A stretch of DNA of 64,000 nucleotides. Source: Phorcus lineatus. Its lineage: Eukaryota > Mollusca > Gastropoda > Trochida > Trochidae. The notes beneath the pieces were generated by a model that was not told where the DNA came from, searched no databases, and saw only the letters and a list, made by a program, of their open reading frames with translations. This document shows, one piece after another, positions 36,976 through 50,430 of the stretch (its first letter is position 1; each line of letters opens with the position of its first letter). The stretch spans positions 23,730,839 through 23,794,838 of the forward strand of contig OV121091.1 of assembly GCA_921293015.1 (NCBI GenBank), given 5' to 3'. A program made the translations under genes and the position numbers.

Positions 36976-37592
36976 TTAAACGCACTAGTGCACACCAATA
37001 TTTCGTAAACACAACGAATGCACAGATACCGCATATCTCTAGATATTATTCAAGATCCTCACTCAAGTAATCTACCTCGTAAGTTATTTAACAAATATTT
37101 ACGTATTCAGGTAGTAAAGTTGATTTTTAAAGACCGGAAGTATTTAATGCAACGTAACTTTAAATCCGCATGAACTACGATATCGGAAACACTAAGATTT
37201 TGGTTATAACAATAAAGCGGAAACGGCAGCCGCTTTGGTCAATCTAATAGCAACGCTAATGCTGTGTTATTAAATCGGTTTATTTAAAACATTGATTCCA
37301 TAAAACATAATTCATCCTTTGTTCTCAATTCAGAGTTTGGGTAAATTCAACAGCTGCACATAATACTAGTTCAGCCGCGTTCAACTGTCTATAATTTATC
37401 AGTTTTGTGCACAGCTAACCATAGATTTTTTATATTTCCAAGCAGAGCGGCTGTCTAAATTTTTTCATTGTTGATTGTAGGTCAATTGTTAAGAATTTTC
37501 ATTGCATCGATAGAAAGCTTTAGTGAATGCATAAGTCCTCTTAAACCTTAAAATAGCCAATTTAAACCGTAAAAGCGTACTAGTGCCTTTAA
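36976..37592. mobile_element. MITE C2 (TTAA target), full length
   Basis: 609-bp element (36980-37588) between TTAA sites at 36976-36979 and 37589-37592. Its terminal repeats are ACGCACTAGTGC and, reversed, AGGCACTAGTAC. The interior aligns in reverse complement with C1. A frame at 37489-37758 (minus) crosses the right boundary and is therefore not a gene. Only about 170 bp separate it from MITE D1. Confidence 0.82.
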
Positions 37593-39808
37593 GAAAGAAA
37601 CACTCCATGAAAAAGGCAGCCCAAAGTTGATTCTCTTTTCGAAACGTCAGTGTTATTTGATTCTGCAAAAGTTCGGCACTTGAAAGCAGCAGTTTTATAC
37701 TTTTACTTGGTTTTAGGGGAAATTGAAGACAGCGTGAAAGCATTGAAGAAAACTGCACGTAGGATGTGGTAACGTGTCACATTAAAGGCAAACGTTCTTT
37801 TAATAATAATAAATGGCGAAAACCGTAACATTTGACTTCTCATCAAAACACCGTATCATGCTTTTGGGACCGTTACTACACAAATCACCTACATAGCGCC
37901 AATATTAACCACAAGTCCAGCTCCGTTAAATCCAGGTCACTCACTTGACAATGTGTAATCAATCGTCCAAAGCACATCCCTGTTTTGTGTAAATGGCCCG
38001 ACCAAATTGTCAGTAATCACACCTGTTTTAAGAAACTGCGCAATCGCCTGCAGAACTGGAACCTGAGATAGGTATAAGTCTTCAGTGATGAATTACGAAT
38101 TCTTCGTGTTTGACGAGATTGAAGATAATGTGATTAGTAATGTTTATTGTCGGATAAATGAACGTACTGTCCCTAATGGAATTTTGTAGGTTGATAAAGC
38201 CAGTGTAAAGATATGTAGTGCGATATCTAGTACGCAAAGATTTGACTTTCTCCTGGCTCAGGGGATTTTTCTAAAATATAAATCAGCAAAGTCCTTTAAA
38301 AGCCACAGGCTCCGGATAATGGACCGACAGTGTGAAATGTCAAGTAGTGCTCAAAAGAAAGTGTACACCTCTATATATAAAAATATACTAAAAATAAGAC
38401 ATGTTACACAAGCAACAACCCATGCTTTCTGCAAACATAGATCTAAATAAGCAACGTTAACGTTATATCATAAATTCCCCTTTTCTGCATTTGAGCATTT
38501 GATGATATAAACAAGCAGACATAACACCTTAGGTACAGTAGTAAAAGCAAGACAATAACTATATACGGACGTGTCGGTGAACAAATAGCACTTCATTGCC
38601 TTAAGAGAGTCAGTACTTTTGAATATTGTAGCGTCTTAGGGCGGATGTATTTAAGTAGCGATCTATGAACGAGCCATGTGCATTTACCAGAGTCAACGAA
38701 AATACAAAGGATGAAGAATTTACGACTTCTTGTTTTCCAATTTATCAAGCAACAACCGAATGAAATTGTCTGCAAACAGGATAATGCAAGGCCATCGCAT
38801 TGATAGGCTAACAACGCTATCGTTGTTGTTTTTCCGCGGCATACATGTTCTCATGACATTAATCCTATAGAACACTTATGGGGCTATCTTTATCGTTACA
38901 TCTGAAGATAGTCAGTGGCATCTGTCACCACAATGAGTTCGTGTCTTGGCATTTATTAGAATTGTTGATGATTATTGTGGTTGCCCCTCTCATTATTAAT
39001 ATAACATTTGATAACATTTTGTAATGTGTTTATGTGAAACTTAAGATTATGATAGCACATGTCTTTTAGTGTCAGTGAAATGGTACTTTTGACTTGTTAT
39101 GAAATGAAATTGTGGACATTTGCTGTGGAACTGAATACTCTAATAACATTTTAAAACTAATTTCTTCTATACATGATTTTCTTTTCCTTCATGCTTGGTC
39201 TAACATTCTATATGCTTTCATTTGGAAACTGTTTTACCAACAATATAAACCAACTTTACATACAGTACATTTCACTGCCTTGACAAATCTAATATCAGTA
39301 TCATTATATGACTTTAAGACTAATGACTAAACCAAATGAGCGGCCAATGAGATAAATTTGTTGGACGGGTACGTAATTGTCTCACATTCTCGACTGGTAA
39401 TAGTAAAAATAATTGTGACCAAATCGCAATAGCGACTTCATCGACTTATTCAGTCATTACCGAGATGATGCCACAGAAAAGTACTGCGTAAGGTGGCTAT
39501 CCCAAGTGCTGACTTAGACTCCACTATGTGAACTAGGAAAACAGAAACACAACCAAAATTGAAACGATAGTGTTAGAAACCTATTTGTGAATAGACATGT
39601 GAATTTTCACCTACATACTATTGAATTATATGATGTATCAGCTCTTACTTTAGTTCAACTCTTATCTTAAATTTACCCAGAACATATTGCTGGTAATTAG
39701 TTCTAACTCTTGCAATTTTATTAAAAAACTGTTTAAAAGCTGACTTTAAATGTAAATGAAGTTAAATAACATCGAAATATCCAAGTTAAGTTCTACGTTG
39801 AAATTATT
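37593..39808. other. Non-coding stretch
   Basis: No gene recognised. The open frames here are short and without motifs. Confidence 0.45.
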
Positions 39809-39983
39809 TTAAAGGCACAATTCAAGTACACACAAATATTTAATATGTACAACGAATGCATATATAATGCATATCTCTTAATATAACTAACGATCCGCAC
39901 TCAAGTAGTGGAACTCAAGTAATATATCCTCATATGCCTTAATAGCCGATTTCAACCGACAAAGAGTGCTATAGTGGCTTTAA
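39809..39983. mobile_element. MITE C3, internally deleted
   Basis: TTAA at 39809-39812 and 39980-39983 enclose 167 bp. The left part follows C2 ('acacaa.tattt', 'acaacgaatgcatat', 'gcatatctct', 'cactcaagta'), and the right part is the opposite terminus ('aatagccgatttcaaccg', 'agtgctatagtggct'). The middle ~440 bases of the full-length form are missing. Confidence 0.72.
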
Positions 39984-42900
39984 TTTCGACGTGTTTAAAC
40001 ATTTGATATACAACCAATAACTCTTTCAGAATAAAAGTCGTCTTTTGGAAATAATATTCCTTTAACCATTTCACATTTCATTTCAGAACAATTTTGGTTA
40101 TAAGAAACTCAATATATATGTAAGTCAATCCCTAATAACAATTCTCCGCGAATTGGTATATTTTTTTGTGTTGATTGCTGGAGGCAGGATAAATCTAAAT
40201 CTTAATGTAGGATTGACATTTATAAGTCTTATCGTTTATGGGGGAAAAATATCAGTAAGAGTGTTTCTTCTAAGATACCTATTCTGAATTTTGAGTTATT
40301 GCCACAATGACAATAGTGTAATACATATATGTATGCATGAGTTTCCCTTTAAAACCGTTATATGTTTCACGAAAATTATTTTGGCTATCCTTTGCCAAGA
40401 AAATGTCCTAAAGCGCAAAAAAGCAACGTGAAGAACTTGGATCATCAGCACAGAGGTTCGGATATCAGGTTTTATCTGATTGTACTTTTGCTCTCATATA
40501 TCGTTTTATATGTTTTGATAAAAAATATTTCAAAGTTGAACGAACTTGATTGGGAAATAAAGATTATAAAATCTTAACCTAGTTTTCTATATGATCTCTT
40601 TTTCGATTTGGGCATATCCGATCGATGTTAAATTACACGATTTATTTAAAATCACTCTGATCAACCATGCAACTTTATGAGCGCCACGAGCAATGCATCA
40701 GGAAAGATAATGCATTACCGTTGAATCTGTCTCTGCCATTAAACAAGCTTCTCGCTTAACCTTTTGAATACAACTCTTAAAGGCATGAAATGGGCATTAA
40801 CACTTATTAAGGTGTTTTACACGATTACAGTTTCGAGATATACAACCAGGAAGTGAATGCACGGAGTGAGGTGTTTTAGTGAATCAAAATATCAGGAATC
40901 TAAACCATTGCACCCTTGATCAGTGTTTCACACTTAAACCAACACCAAACATGAACAGCCATAATAAACGAAAGTATTGAAATCAATGTTCATTTACAAA
41001 TGAGTCAGGCTATTATAAATTTACAACCAATGATTTTGGCGGCATAATTGTTTTCAGGAAGTTAACGCAAATTATTTGAGGAAACGAATTTCACAATAAT
41101 TCTGAATTTTCAGTCCTATATTCTAGACTTTCAACTGCAATTAAAAGTTCACAACCATCATTCCTATCCTGATTATGATGGAGTTAGTGAACAAAAGGAA
41201 GACGTCATACATATTATGAAAGAAGAAAATTACTTTGGGTGTCCCTTTTTCATATAAATTAAATGGAGGCCCATCAATATTTTCAAACAGTCTCAATGTT
41301 TGCATTTCAGTCACTGATAAACAATCAGGCGAACACAATGTTCAAGATACATTTTTGACAGTTTAATGGAGAACCTAATGGGCTCAACAGCAGTGAGATG
41401 AAAGCATATCCAGATCAGCTAATTAAACTCTAATTTCTAGCAGAAATGATTTCAATTCAAATTATTGCAAATAAGATGAACAAATGAGGGCTCCATTATT
41501 CAGAAAAGCATACCTGAAATGCGCCAAGCATTGTTTATACTCATTATTAATACAATATATCATCTTTTTTCTGTCAGGTTTTGGGATTTTCGCCATAGCA
41601 AAACGTTATTCACTGTATAGTCAAAATACTCCGAAAAAGTGACTCGGCAGGACAAGGAACTTTTGAAAAATTTCATGTTCAAATTAATAGATATGATCTT
41701 TGTGAGAGTTATGAGACTTCAATGTTCCTGTGATTGATTCATGGGGAAGAAATTATGTTTTAATTATAACCTTTTAAGATTTATTTATCATTTGTTTAAA
41801 TTATCAAATCATTGGAATATCAAGAAAACGTATGTCCATTGCTTATATAAGGTTTTTTTTATTGCTTTCTTTATAGAACCATACCGTATTATTGTTGAAT
41901 AAAAATGAATTACGGCGTAGAACTACTATTCTTAAAATACTCTAAAAGAAGAGAAGGACAACAGAGGTTTTTTGGATGTTGTAAGCTTTGTAAAGATGAC
42001 GGAATTGTTAATGAACTTAACTTTGTATTCAAATATCTCAGGAACTAAGAACGAAGTTTAAAACAAACAAATCTGCTTACATTAATATATTATTATTTTA
42101 CCTGAATTATGTTTTTCGTCAAAATCTAGACTTAGGAAATAAATATATTTTTCGGTCAGATACAATTCTGTCTTGTTTCTAATGGTGGTTTGTAGAGGGC
42201 CTATATACATGTAAGGTCTTCTACTGTATTGAGAATTGAGAATACAAAAACATGTACAAATAGTATAATATTTAAATAAGTATATGTATATAGCGCATAT
42301 ATTCATGGTGAATATGTTGCACCTCATTAAAATACTACATGTAGAAAATGCAAAGCGATATTCCTTTAAATTCTGAAAGATTTAATATGTACACGTACAT
42401 GTACTAATCAATTCTTATGTTGAATATCTATTTTAGGGCTCCTTGATACTTCTTGTTCTTCTGTTGGACGAAATAGTAAACTTCCATCATTTCAACCTTA
42501 ATTGATAATGATAAACCGAAAACGACGTTGGAAGAATCAACAACCACACTGTATTTTCTAGTTAGCTACGAACATTTGAAAAGAATAGATAACGAAAAGG
42601 TAAGCTGATCTGAAAATACTTGAACATCAAAACTTCATTCGTGCACCTCTAGGTTATATTTCATGGTAGCCTTATTAACTCTTAGTAAATGTTACTAATG
42701 ATTTCCTTTACTTACTTTTTTTGTTTCTTTTAAGGTTATACATAAATACCATAAATGCTAATATATATTCTAAATATCTCACATAGTAATCCCAAATAAC
42801 CAAGTGAATGTACATGAAATCGAATTTTCAGGGAGCCGTTATATAAACTGGCATTTCTACCTTTATTTGTCACTTTAAACTGAATCGATTATCATTTAAC

Positions 42901-44140
42901 GAATGTACATGAACTTCAACAACTGTCGGCAGAGCTCCATAAATTGCCACCATTAAATACATACACCATTAGCGACTCCAAAAACTCCGACCATTTCTGT
43001 ATCTCAGCCGATTTTCTACCTAAAATTTAATAAATTCAACAACCTTTGATATATTTCAAAAAATATAAACCTATAGAATAATGCCTGATGGAGTGCGACT
43101 GTCAGATCACTTTTAAGTAATTAGTAACATATTATACATGTAGAAGTACTCAAGCGAGAAGGACGGATATTAACAGATTAATTATACTATCGTTCTAATC
43201 TGCAGTTGACCTCTATTTTGCAGGCTTAATTTCACTAGTTAGTGATCTTAACGAATCTTTCTTAGGTTTTCCAATTTACCTAACATTTGAACATACTCTT
43301 TGATCTTTGTAATACAAGAATTAAGAAACCAAAATCTCAAGACAAAGGAACAAATACAGCAGTAGTGTTCAATATCATCATTAAAATCTCCACTTTCGCT
43401 CACATAAGGCTTCAATGAAATGAATCTTTCTCCTCTTATGGATGGTAAATTTGACGCTGAAAACGTTTAATGAGAATTGACAAGTGGATTGACGTCAATA
43501 AACGTAAGTTAAAAATCTCGTTGATTTAAATCATGATTTAAATAACAAATCACATATATAATTATTCCTTTAGGGAACATACTTAATCAATAACAGTTCC
43601 ATCTTCTGCTTACGGACATACCTCGTCACGTCACGTCATTTTTAAATCTACTTAAAACATCATAAGTCTCTTTTCTATCCACCAATCCGTCATTCAATCT
43701 ATCATTTCAAGTTATGTAATGCTACAATAAATAGCAATAATAGGTAAAAAACCCCAATTCAAATTCATTTCGATGCGTTTGTCAATCAAAATGTGCATAT
43801 TAAATGAATGATCAGTGAGATACTGAATAGGAATTATACAGTAAATGCAAGCGTCCTTGATCTCTCTGTTTACATACCAGCTTAAAATCAATTTTTACTA
43901 TGGTTATTTTTTGTACAAAACAACGGGCTATTTATTTATAATTGTTATTTCAACACACGATTAAAGTAAAAAATTCGAATGATCTAAAAGTGAATTTTGA
44001 TTTTTGTAAAGTTAAAATATTGTCTGAAAAGAAATTGTTGAAACAACAAAAAATTACTTAAAAATGTAGAGAATAATATAACGTGGATATTAATTTCCAT
44101 CCACTTTTGCATGCTCAAGGCGCTACCAACATTATTACCT
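39984..44140. other. Long non-coding stretch
   Basis: No gene recognised in about 4 kb. Composition is strongly AT-rich with few CpG. Short frames (for example 40362-40577 plus, 42082-42327 minus) have no motif. Confidence 0.45.
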
Positions 44141-44144
44141 TTGT

Positions 44145-44310
44145 CTAACCAAAGCTGACGTATTTGTCCCTAGAAGGTCACCACCAACACACTTTGCCAG
44201 GTACCCATTTCGTGCTGGGTGAACAGAGGCACATTATGAGCTAAGTCTTTTACCACAAGTCTCATAACTCTTGTATCTGTGTGGGGCAGGGGATAACCTT
44301 CCAACTCTCA
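44145..44310. repeat. Dispersed repeat fragment with a tgccaggtacccattt core
   Basis: The core 'ccaggtacccatttcg' followed by 'gctgggtgaacagaggca' resembles a 'ggtacccattt...ctgggtgga.agagg' sequence that I recall as widespread in molluscan genomes. Nothing else in the window matches it, so the call rests on recalled resemblance. The patch is richer in GC than its surroundings. Confidence 0.35.
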
Positions 44311-46803
44311 GTTTCTACAGCAATGAAGGGTTAACCCACCCATCCATCAAACCTCGCCCGAAATTGCTGAACCTCACTGAGGTCAAGTGAGATATGTTCA
44401 GGATCACGTGCCACTATTAAACTATTTAAAGAATTTAATCTTATCTTCTATTATCTGACATCTTATATTAGCACAAATAAATATTTGATTGCGTCTGCAT
44501 CCCATATGATCATATGGTTGGAAATGGAATCATTTACGAAAACATGTATACAACTTCCTGTGATTTTACTCATAAAAGGGTAGGATTAATTTTTTATTTT
44601 GATAATTTAATACCATTCTGAAATGTAACAGTATTATTATTTCCAAGTGTACAGTTACTTGAGAATTTTTACTAAGCTTTCCAAAATTATTCAACGGTTT
44701 TGTTATCGAAACGCGGAAGGACAAGATCGTCAGTAAAAAGTAGAAAAAATAGTAGAAATATCACCCTTGACTATAGTCATTTTTTTGAGTCAATGAAAAA
44801 ACTCTTGTATATGTATAGTTTTATTCTGTTGAAAACATAACAGCGTCAGACCAGAAAGTTCAGAATTTATTGATTGAAGTAGAACAAGATACACAATGAA
44901 ATGTAAGAGCACAAACAATATCTACAGGACAACTGAAAAACTGATAGCTGTTCGGATTTCTCTTATCTAACCCTTATCAGTTGCTCTATCAAAGTCAAAT
45001 GGTTTCGTATTTTTGACTTCTTAAAACTGATCCGAAAAGTTATACCACTTTATTATATGTGATAGCTTTCGCAGTGCTAGGGAAACAAGTTATGAGTGTT
45101 GTGAAGGCAAGGTCCTTGGTCTATGTACAATAAATTTAGTGATCATTTTGAAAAAAACAAACCATTTGCATGTTGGATCGGTTTTTCATGCCCTTTGAAA
45201 AATCAATTTTATAACATCTAGCGCTGGAACAGAATTATTCGTTAATGAAAGGGTATTCAATTTACCTTTTGAAAGTATTTAAAAGTACTGTGTCAAAAGT
45301 TTTGTGAAATTTAACCTAAACACTAAATGTAATGTTATTCATCAACGCAAACTAACCAATTCAATGATATATCAAAATTGATTTTGAATTCGATTTCATG
45401 AATCAACATGAAATATGTATCTTTGAGGTAGAAAATTTTGACAGTTGTATTGGACTTGTGAACATCAATCTCTTACTTGCTTTGATGATATTTTGTTCCA
45501 TGCATTTCTTATTTACTAAAATTTATTTCAGTAGCATCTATCACATCTTATCCTGACTGCAGGTTGAGGATTACGATCACATGTTCAAAATGGTGGTTTT
45601 CAAATCAGCAAACATTGAACATATTCTTTAATTTTATCATTTTGCATGTAGCAAAAATTCATATTTTTTTCATAGCAGTCGTGTTGCTTGGTTCGGTCTT
45701 GAAATGCAATTAATATGCAGTGACTGGTAACGCAACTGTGCCCTGTGTCTAACTGCATCCGTTAACTTAAACACGAACTCATGTTACTTTCCTATTTGAC
45801 TTTTACATGACAGCTTGACATTTTCTCACACATAAAAGAAATAATGACCATATCTCTTTGGACCAAAGTTGTTTATGCCTTTGATCAAAATATTAGTGTG
45901 TTTGTCTCACCGTGTAAATGAAAGTCTATTGTCTTTTGATAACGACATTCTGAAATACATTGAAAGACAAGTGTTTTATAACTGGGACTTCAATCATCAT
46001 GAAAATGTTTCACCTCAAGTCATAATGGATCATTTTGCACAAAAGCACTAAAACCGTTATCATAAAATAACATTTTCTTGATAATCTTTCATAGGATACT
46101 GCAAAAGTATGTTTATAGGACATGTCAAAAATTGAAAATAGACTGGTTTCATAGTTAGGAGTATGTTGAATGCTAAAGTTATTAGAAAGGTATTGAAATT
46201 AATTTCTTCTTTTAGGTTATCAAATTTTAATATTAACAAAGTTAATCAGTCATTATCTCAAAACACCGAATATACCTTTTCCACATTAATCATAGAATAT
46301 GGGAAGCTAGCTTTCAAATAGTGTGACATTTAATCATCTATTTCTTTGTAAGATTTTTCTTTCTAAATATGTGGATCATTATTACAGTGTCTAGTATTAA
46401 ATCCTAAATTTCTTACTTAAAATACTATTCCGATTATCAAATATAGATATGTATATATTCAATATATAGATTGATATAAAAATATAAAACATAATGGTAT
46501 TTCACAGTTGATGTTAGATTCGGTCGAGTCAAATGTAACCAATTTCAAGTATTTATAACCACATAGTAAATAATAAGATATCTTGATACTAACCCTTAAT
46601 CCTTCCCAAAATAATACGGTCAAAGCTCTTAAACGACACGCTTGTGACTATTCCAGATTCGTTTTAATGTACTCTTTGGTGTACTTATTTCCAGGAATAA
46701 CTTAGTAAATTAATACCCTTGTGGAGAATAAATCCATAAATTTCCTGACGTATAGTTTATAAGAAATAACAGAGTAGAAATTATCTTACTGTGTCCTTCC
46801 TAT
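44311..46803. other. Non-coding stretch
   Basis: No gene or defined repeat recognised. Confidence 0.45.
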
Positions 46804-46865
46804 AGTATGTATATGTATGTATATGTATGTATATGTATGTATATGTATGTATATGTATGTATATA
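46804..46865. repeat. Minisatellite, 10-bp unit atgtatgtat
   Basis: The 10-base unit repeats about six times without interruption. Confidence 0.95.
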
Positions 46866-47220
46866 ACACTGGCAAAAAGTGATTACATTGGGTAATGTGC
46901 AAATAGTGAGAGGAACCCAATCCACTCCAATCATATTACTTTTAATCTTCTCATGTTAGCATGTACAAAAATGGGTATCCGGTTTATATAAAATCTTGTA
47001 TACTCAGGAACGCACAAACGTTTCGTCAGTCCTTGGAAAAGTGGATTCTCTTTATCTTATTGGTTATATATGCAGGTAAAATCATGAACAAATTGAACAC
47101 CGAAGTTTCATTAAACGTCAACGTTATTATTATAACCGTTCCTTTTGGAACGTTAGTACAATGGTATGCGAGAAGTACTATTTCATAGAAGTAAGATATG
47201 ACTTTATGTTAAAATCAATA

Positions 47221-47280
47221 ATCAAATATTTGAATCAACAATCAAACATTTAATTCAACAATCAAACATTTGATTCAATT
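47221..47280. repeat. 20-bp tandem repeat, three copies
   Basis: The unit 'atcaaacatttgattcaaca' occurs three times in exact register with a few substitutions. Each unit contains an imperfect palindrome around caaa.atttg. Confidence 0.88.
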
Positions 47281-47544
47281 TCTATAGCGTCAGGAAATAG
47301 AAACACAACTATTCACATCGTACATAATCAATGTGTCGAGACCTATTTTCTTGCATTTTTATGTTAAGAAGTTAAACTTAGAATCAAGGTTGAGAGAGTG
47401 AAATAGTACAATATGTGAAGTCCCATGTTGCATTTGTCTGGTAGGGGTCTAGCAAAGAAGCTGTTTTCGTAGCTATATAGGTGTCAGAAGCTTTATTTGA
47501 TAGATTTAATTTTAAATGTCGTACTTTATCTTTCAGCTGTACGA

Positions 47545-47795
47545 CATCCTGCTACATCAGCGTTATTAAGGCTTATTGTTTCAGCCAATGAAATGTGGTT
47601 ATCCAAGAAACTAGACACTACTCTTTTGAACTTAACGGAATTTTCCATCCGGGTTGTGCCGCTGTTACTGGATGCGAGTCAGCTCATCGGCTACTTAGAC
47701 ATAGCTAGCGATACGAGGGATTTGGCTCGAATGAGATCAGGGTATATGGAAGGAGCTCGATAAGGCGGGTTCTATTACGCTGATGTAACAGGATG
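47545..47795. mobile_element. MITE D2
   Basis: The ends read CATCCTGCTACATCAGCGT and, reversed, CATCCTGTTACATCAGCGTA. The interior shares 'cagccaatgaaatg' and 'cttttgaacttaacggaatt' with D3, and 'ctagcgatacgagggatttg' with the arms of D1 and D3. A frame of 88 codons (47497-47763) runs through it and is not a gene. The long inner inverted repeat seen in D3 is present here on the right side only. Confidence 0.8.
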
Positions 47796-47796
47796 G

Positions 47797-47965
47797 TAGT
47801 GATGAGGAAAAGGTGGAAAGAAAGACTCAAATATGATCTGGCTTCTACCCCTTCGACCTGCCCAGCTTGAGTGCCACAACCAGGAGCTTAAAAGCTCCAG
47901 CTGGCATAGCTCTCGGGGTCTTTGAAGCGAACCGCCACACCACCACCATGGCAGGAAAATGGAAG
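47797..47965 (-). repeat. SINE-like dispersed repeat, copy 2
   Basis: Matches the head part of the 61-kb copy: 'gaaagaaagactcaaat', 'tggcttctaccc', 'cagcttg.gtg', 'ccaggagc', 'ctccagctggc.tagctctc' (split), 'ggggtctttgaag' and 'accgccacaccacca'. It directly abuts MITE D2. The GTGA tail part is missing. Confidence 0.68.
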
Positions 47966-48359
47966 AAAATGCATTAGAATTCAAGCTATGCACTGCATTC
48001 GGACCAGACTTAATGCTTTGATTCTGAATGAATTCGTAAATGGGGACGCAAGCTATGGGTACTTACATTAGCACACATTTAGAGGTCTATATACATGGAA
48101 AGGCCGGATTTTTGTGATTTTGAAATATCTTTGCTTTCTCCTCATCTTGATAATCTTTGCTACAACTAATGCTTATAATGGGAGTGACCCCCTTCCAGTG
48201 GGGTAGTATATGAAAACTACTCTTAGCGAAACATTGTGAGTGAAGATCATTTCTTAATGTGAAATGAAAAAACTAAGATTTAATCTGTTGGAGACATGCC
48301 ATTGTGAAAAATCTATTGTCAAACGATATTTCTCGATCTCATATTAGCAAAATCTATTG

Positions 48360-48648
48360 CATCCTACTTCATCAGCAGAATTGAATCCGGTGATCGAGCT
48401 CCTTCCATACACTCTCATCTCCTTCGAATCAAATCCCTCGTACGGCTGGCGGGGCTTGATGTTCGTGGCTGTGCTCACCTGTTATTGTTTCAGCCAATGA
48501 AATGTCGTTATCTAAGAAACTTGACGCTACTCTTTTGAACTTAACGGAATTTTCCAACCGGGTTGTGTCGCTGGATGCGAGTGATCTTATTGGCTGGTTA
48601 GATCACTAAAGATATCGCTCGAAGAAAATCAGGGTTACGCTGATGAAG
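48360..48648. mobile_element. MITE D3 (long inverted repeats)
   Basis: Begins CATCCTACTTCATCAGCAG and ends with 'gttacgctgatga'. The left arm 'gagctccttccatacactct' and 'tcgaatcaaatccctcgta' is the reverse complement of the right arm of D2. The centre matches D2 over about 95 bases at roughly 90% identity ('cagccaatgaaatg' to 'ccgggttgtg'). Confidence 0.8.
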
Positions 48649-49144
48649 CCGAATGAATCTATTGCTCACCTTTGATATTGAAATTGTTTTGTTTCTATGT
48701 ATTCACTTTGAAATAAAGTGAGGTCGTTGTTTTATTTATATAACCATCTTAAATCTAAAAAATCTTAAAAATTGGAATACTCCAGACAGTTATCACATGA
48801 TAAAAAAAGAACAAAGGAGTATAGAAAAGCATAAAAACATGATATCCCATTTCTTTGTCATCAAAGGTTCACAGGTGATGAATCTGTCTCTAATTACACA
48901 CGGTAGATTTGATGTTCAATAACATTAAATGTCGTATCTATTGACGTCAAAGGATTATGTTCAATAGCAGCTGAATGAATTTTTTAAAATCTTTAGTCAA
49001 CGTTTTACTCTAATCATTTTCTAAAGAAAACATCTCTTATATTTTTTATTATTTATCAAGGCATTACAGAATGTAACAAGAGTTGTTCATGTGATAGTTT
49101 TGGTAATACGTTAGGGTTTTTTAATGGACAAGGTTTCAAATGTA

Positions 49145-49164
49145 TCATCCTGTTACATCAGCAT
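49145..49164. repeat. Solitary D-family end fragment
   Basis: CATCCTGTTACATCAGCATA matches the D-family terminus almost exactly, but it has no partner arm nearby. It is a remnant or an abortive end. Confidence 0.5.
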
Positions 49165-50430
49165 ATTTGTTTTATATCATTTCATTTAATGACGAACCAA
49201 CGCAAGTAATTTCACAATAAATCAATAGCAATTGCTATGCGCGAATCCGATGAGCTGAAAGTTGTAATAAAAATCCAGTTCATACCTGTATAAACTTTAT
49301 TTCGTGACGTCACATCATTTTAAGCTACGCCTTTAGCCACTATTGGTAAAAAATTACGTGTTTCTAATAACGTTAAGCAACGTTATGAAAGTACGGTTAA
49401 TAAAAAAAATAACATCAATCAAAAATAGCATAATGTTCATAGTCGTGTTAATTTTTATTAATAACAGAATATGTCAGGAGCTACAACCGGTCGTGTTCAA
49501 CTACTCAAAAGATAAAATCAGCAATGCAGCGACCGTTTTTATTGGGGTCCACCAGAAAAATGCCGCCAGGTTCATCAACAGTTTCACGCTTTGTTCCTCA
49601 ACTAGATTTAGAACTTTGTGCCCTTTAATCAGATTCAACATTACAAGTTAAAAATACTGCATCAACGAGGGTAAATTCGGCTGGTTTCCCTCAAATTACA
49701 CATTCGCGATTTGTGTTGTCAATTTTGCCAACCAGCAATTGCATGGCCACCTGTGACGTACGTCTAATATGTTCATGGCCAGTTGTGGAGTTTCACTGGC
49801 TGATGAACCAGATGAAGGCGGGGCTGATTATCGAATGACATTTTGACTGACATTCTGTGTCTTTTATGCCGTTGAAGGTTTTTCTTTCGCGTATAAAGCT
49901 GTAATAGTTGCAAATTTGTATATTTGAAGCAATGAAACCTTTTGAAAACAATTATCATTATAACATTAATTTCTCAAATTCATCGTAAATCCGGCGTTTT
50001 CACACCGGTTTTAAAGATTATACCTTCATAATCTTCATAAAGTTTAAAGTCAATTTTTTATAAACTCTCTTTAAATGAGCTATTCAAACCCTCAACAATG
50101 AGCGTTAGAGATGTACACACGTGTGAAGTCGCCAGCAATGCATGTGAAATTTGAATGCTAAAATAAGTGTTTCAACCATTTAGTTTTAAACATTTTAAGT
50201 TGTTAAAATGTTTAGTAGGTCATTAAAGTGATACATATCTAGAAAATGTGACTGATAAAACGTTTGAGAGAAGAAGTATTTTGTTCTTAGTAGTTGAGCA
50301 TCATAAAGGTTTTATAAGTGCAACGCCTAGTTTGAGAAGTTGTGTAGATGAATAAGGAAAGGTGATATTTTCAACTTCTATACTGCAACAGTCCGACGTT
50401 TTGATGTAGATGCTGAAACCATTATTAAGC
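49165..50430. other. Non-coding stretch
   Basis: No gene recognised. A frame at 49343-49651 (plus) starts with a weakly hydrophobic run but has no convincing signal peptide or domain. Confidence 0.45.

Noticed and set aside
47497-47763. 88-codon plus-strand frame with protein-like composition
   Set aside because: It lies almost entirely within MITE D2 and is interrupted in the sister copy D3.
43400-49340. Possible repeat pair between 43.4-43.7 kb and 48.9-49.3 kb ('attgacgtcaa', 'cgtcac.tcattttaa' motifs in similar order)
   Set aside because: Similarity by eye is only about 65% with large gaps, which is not enough to separate from AT-rich background. A computed alignment would decide.
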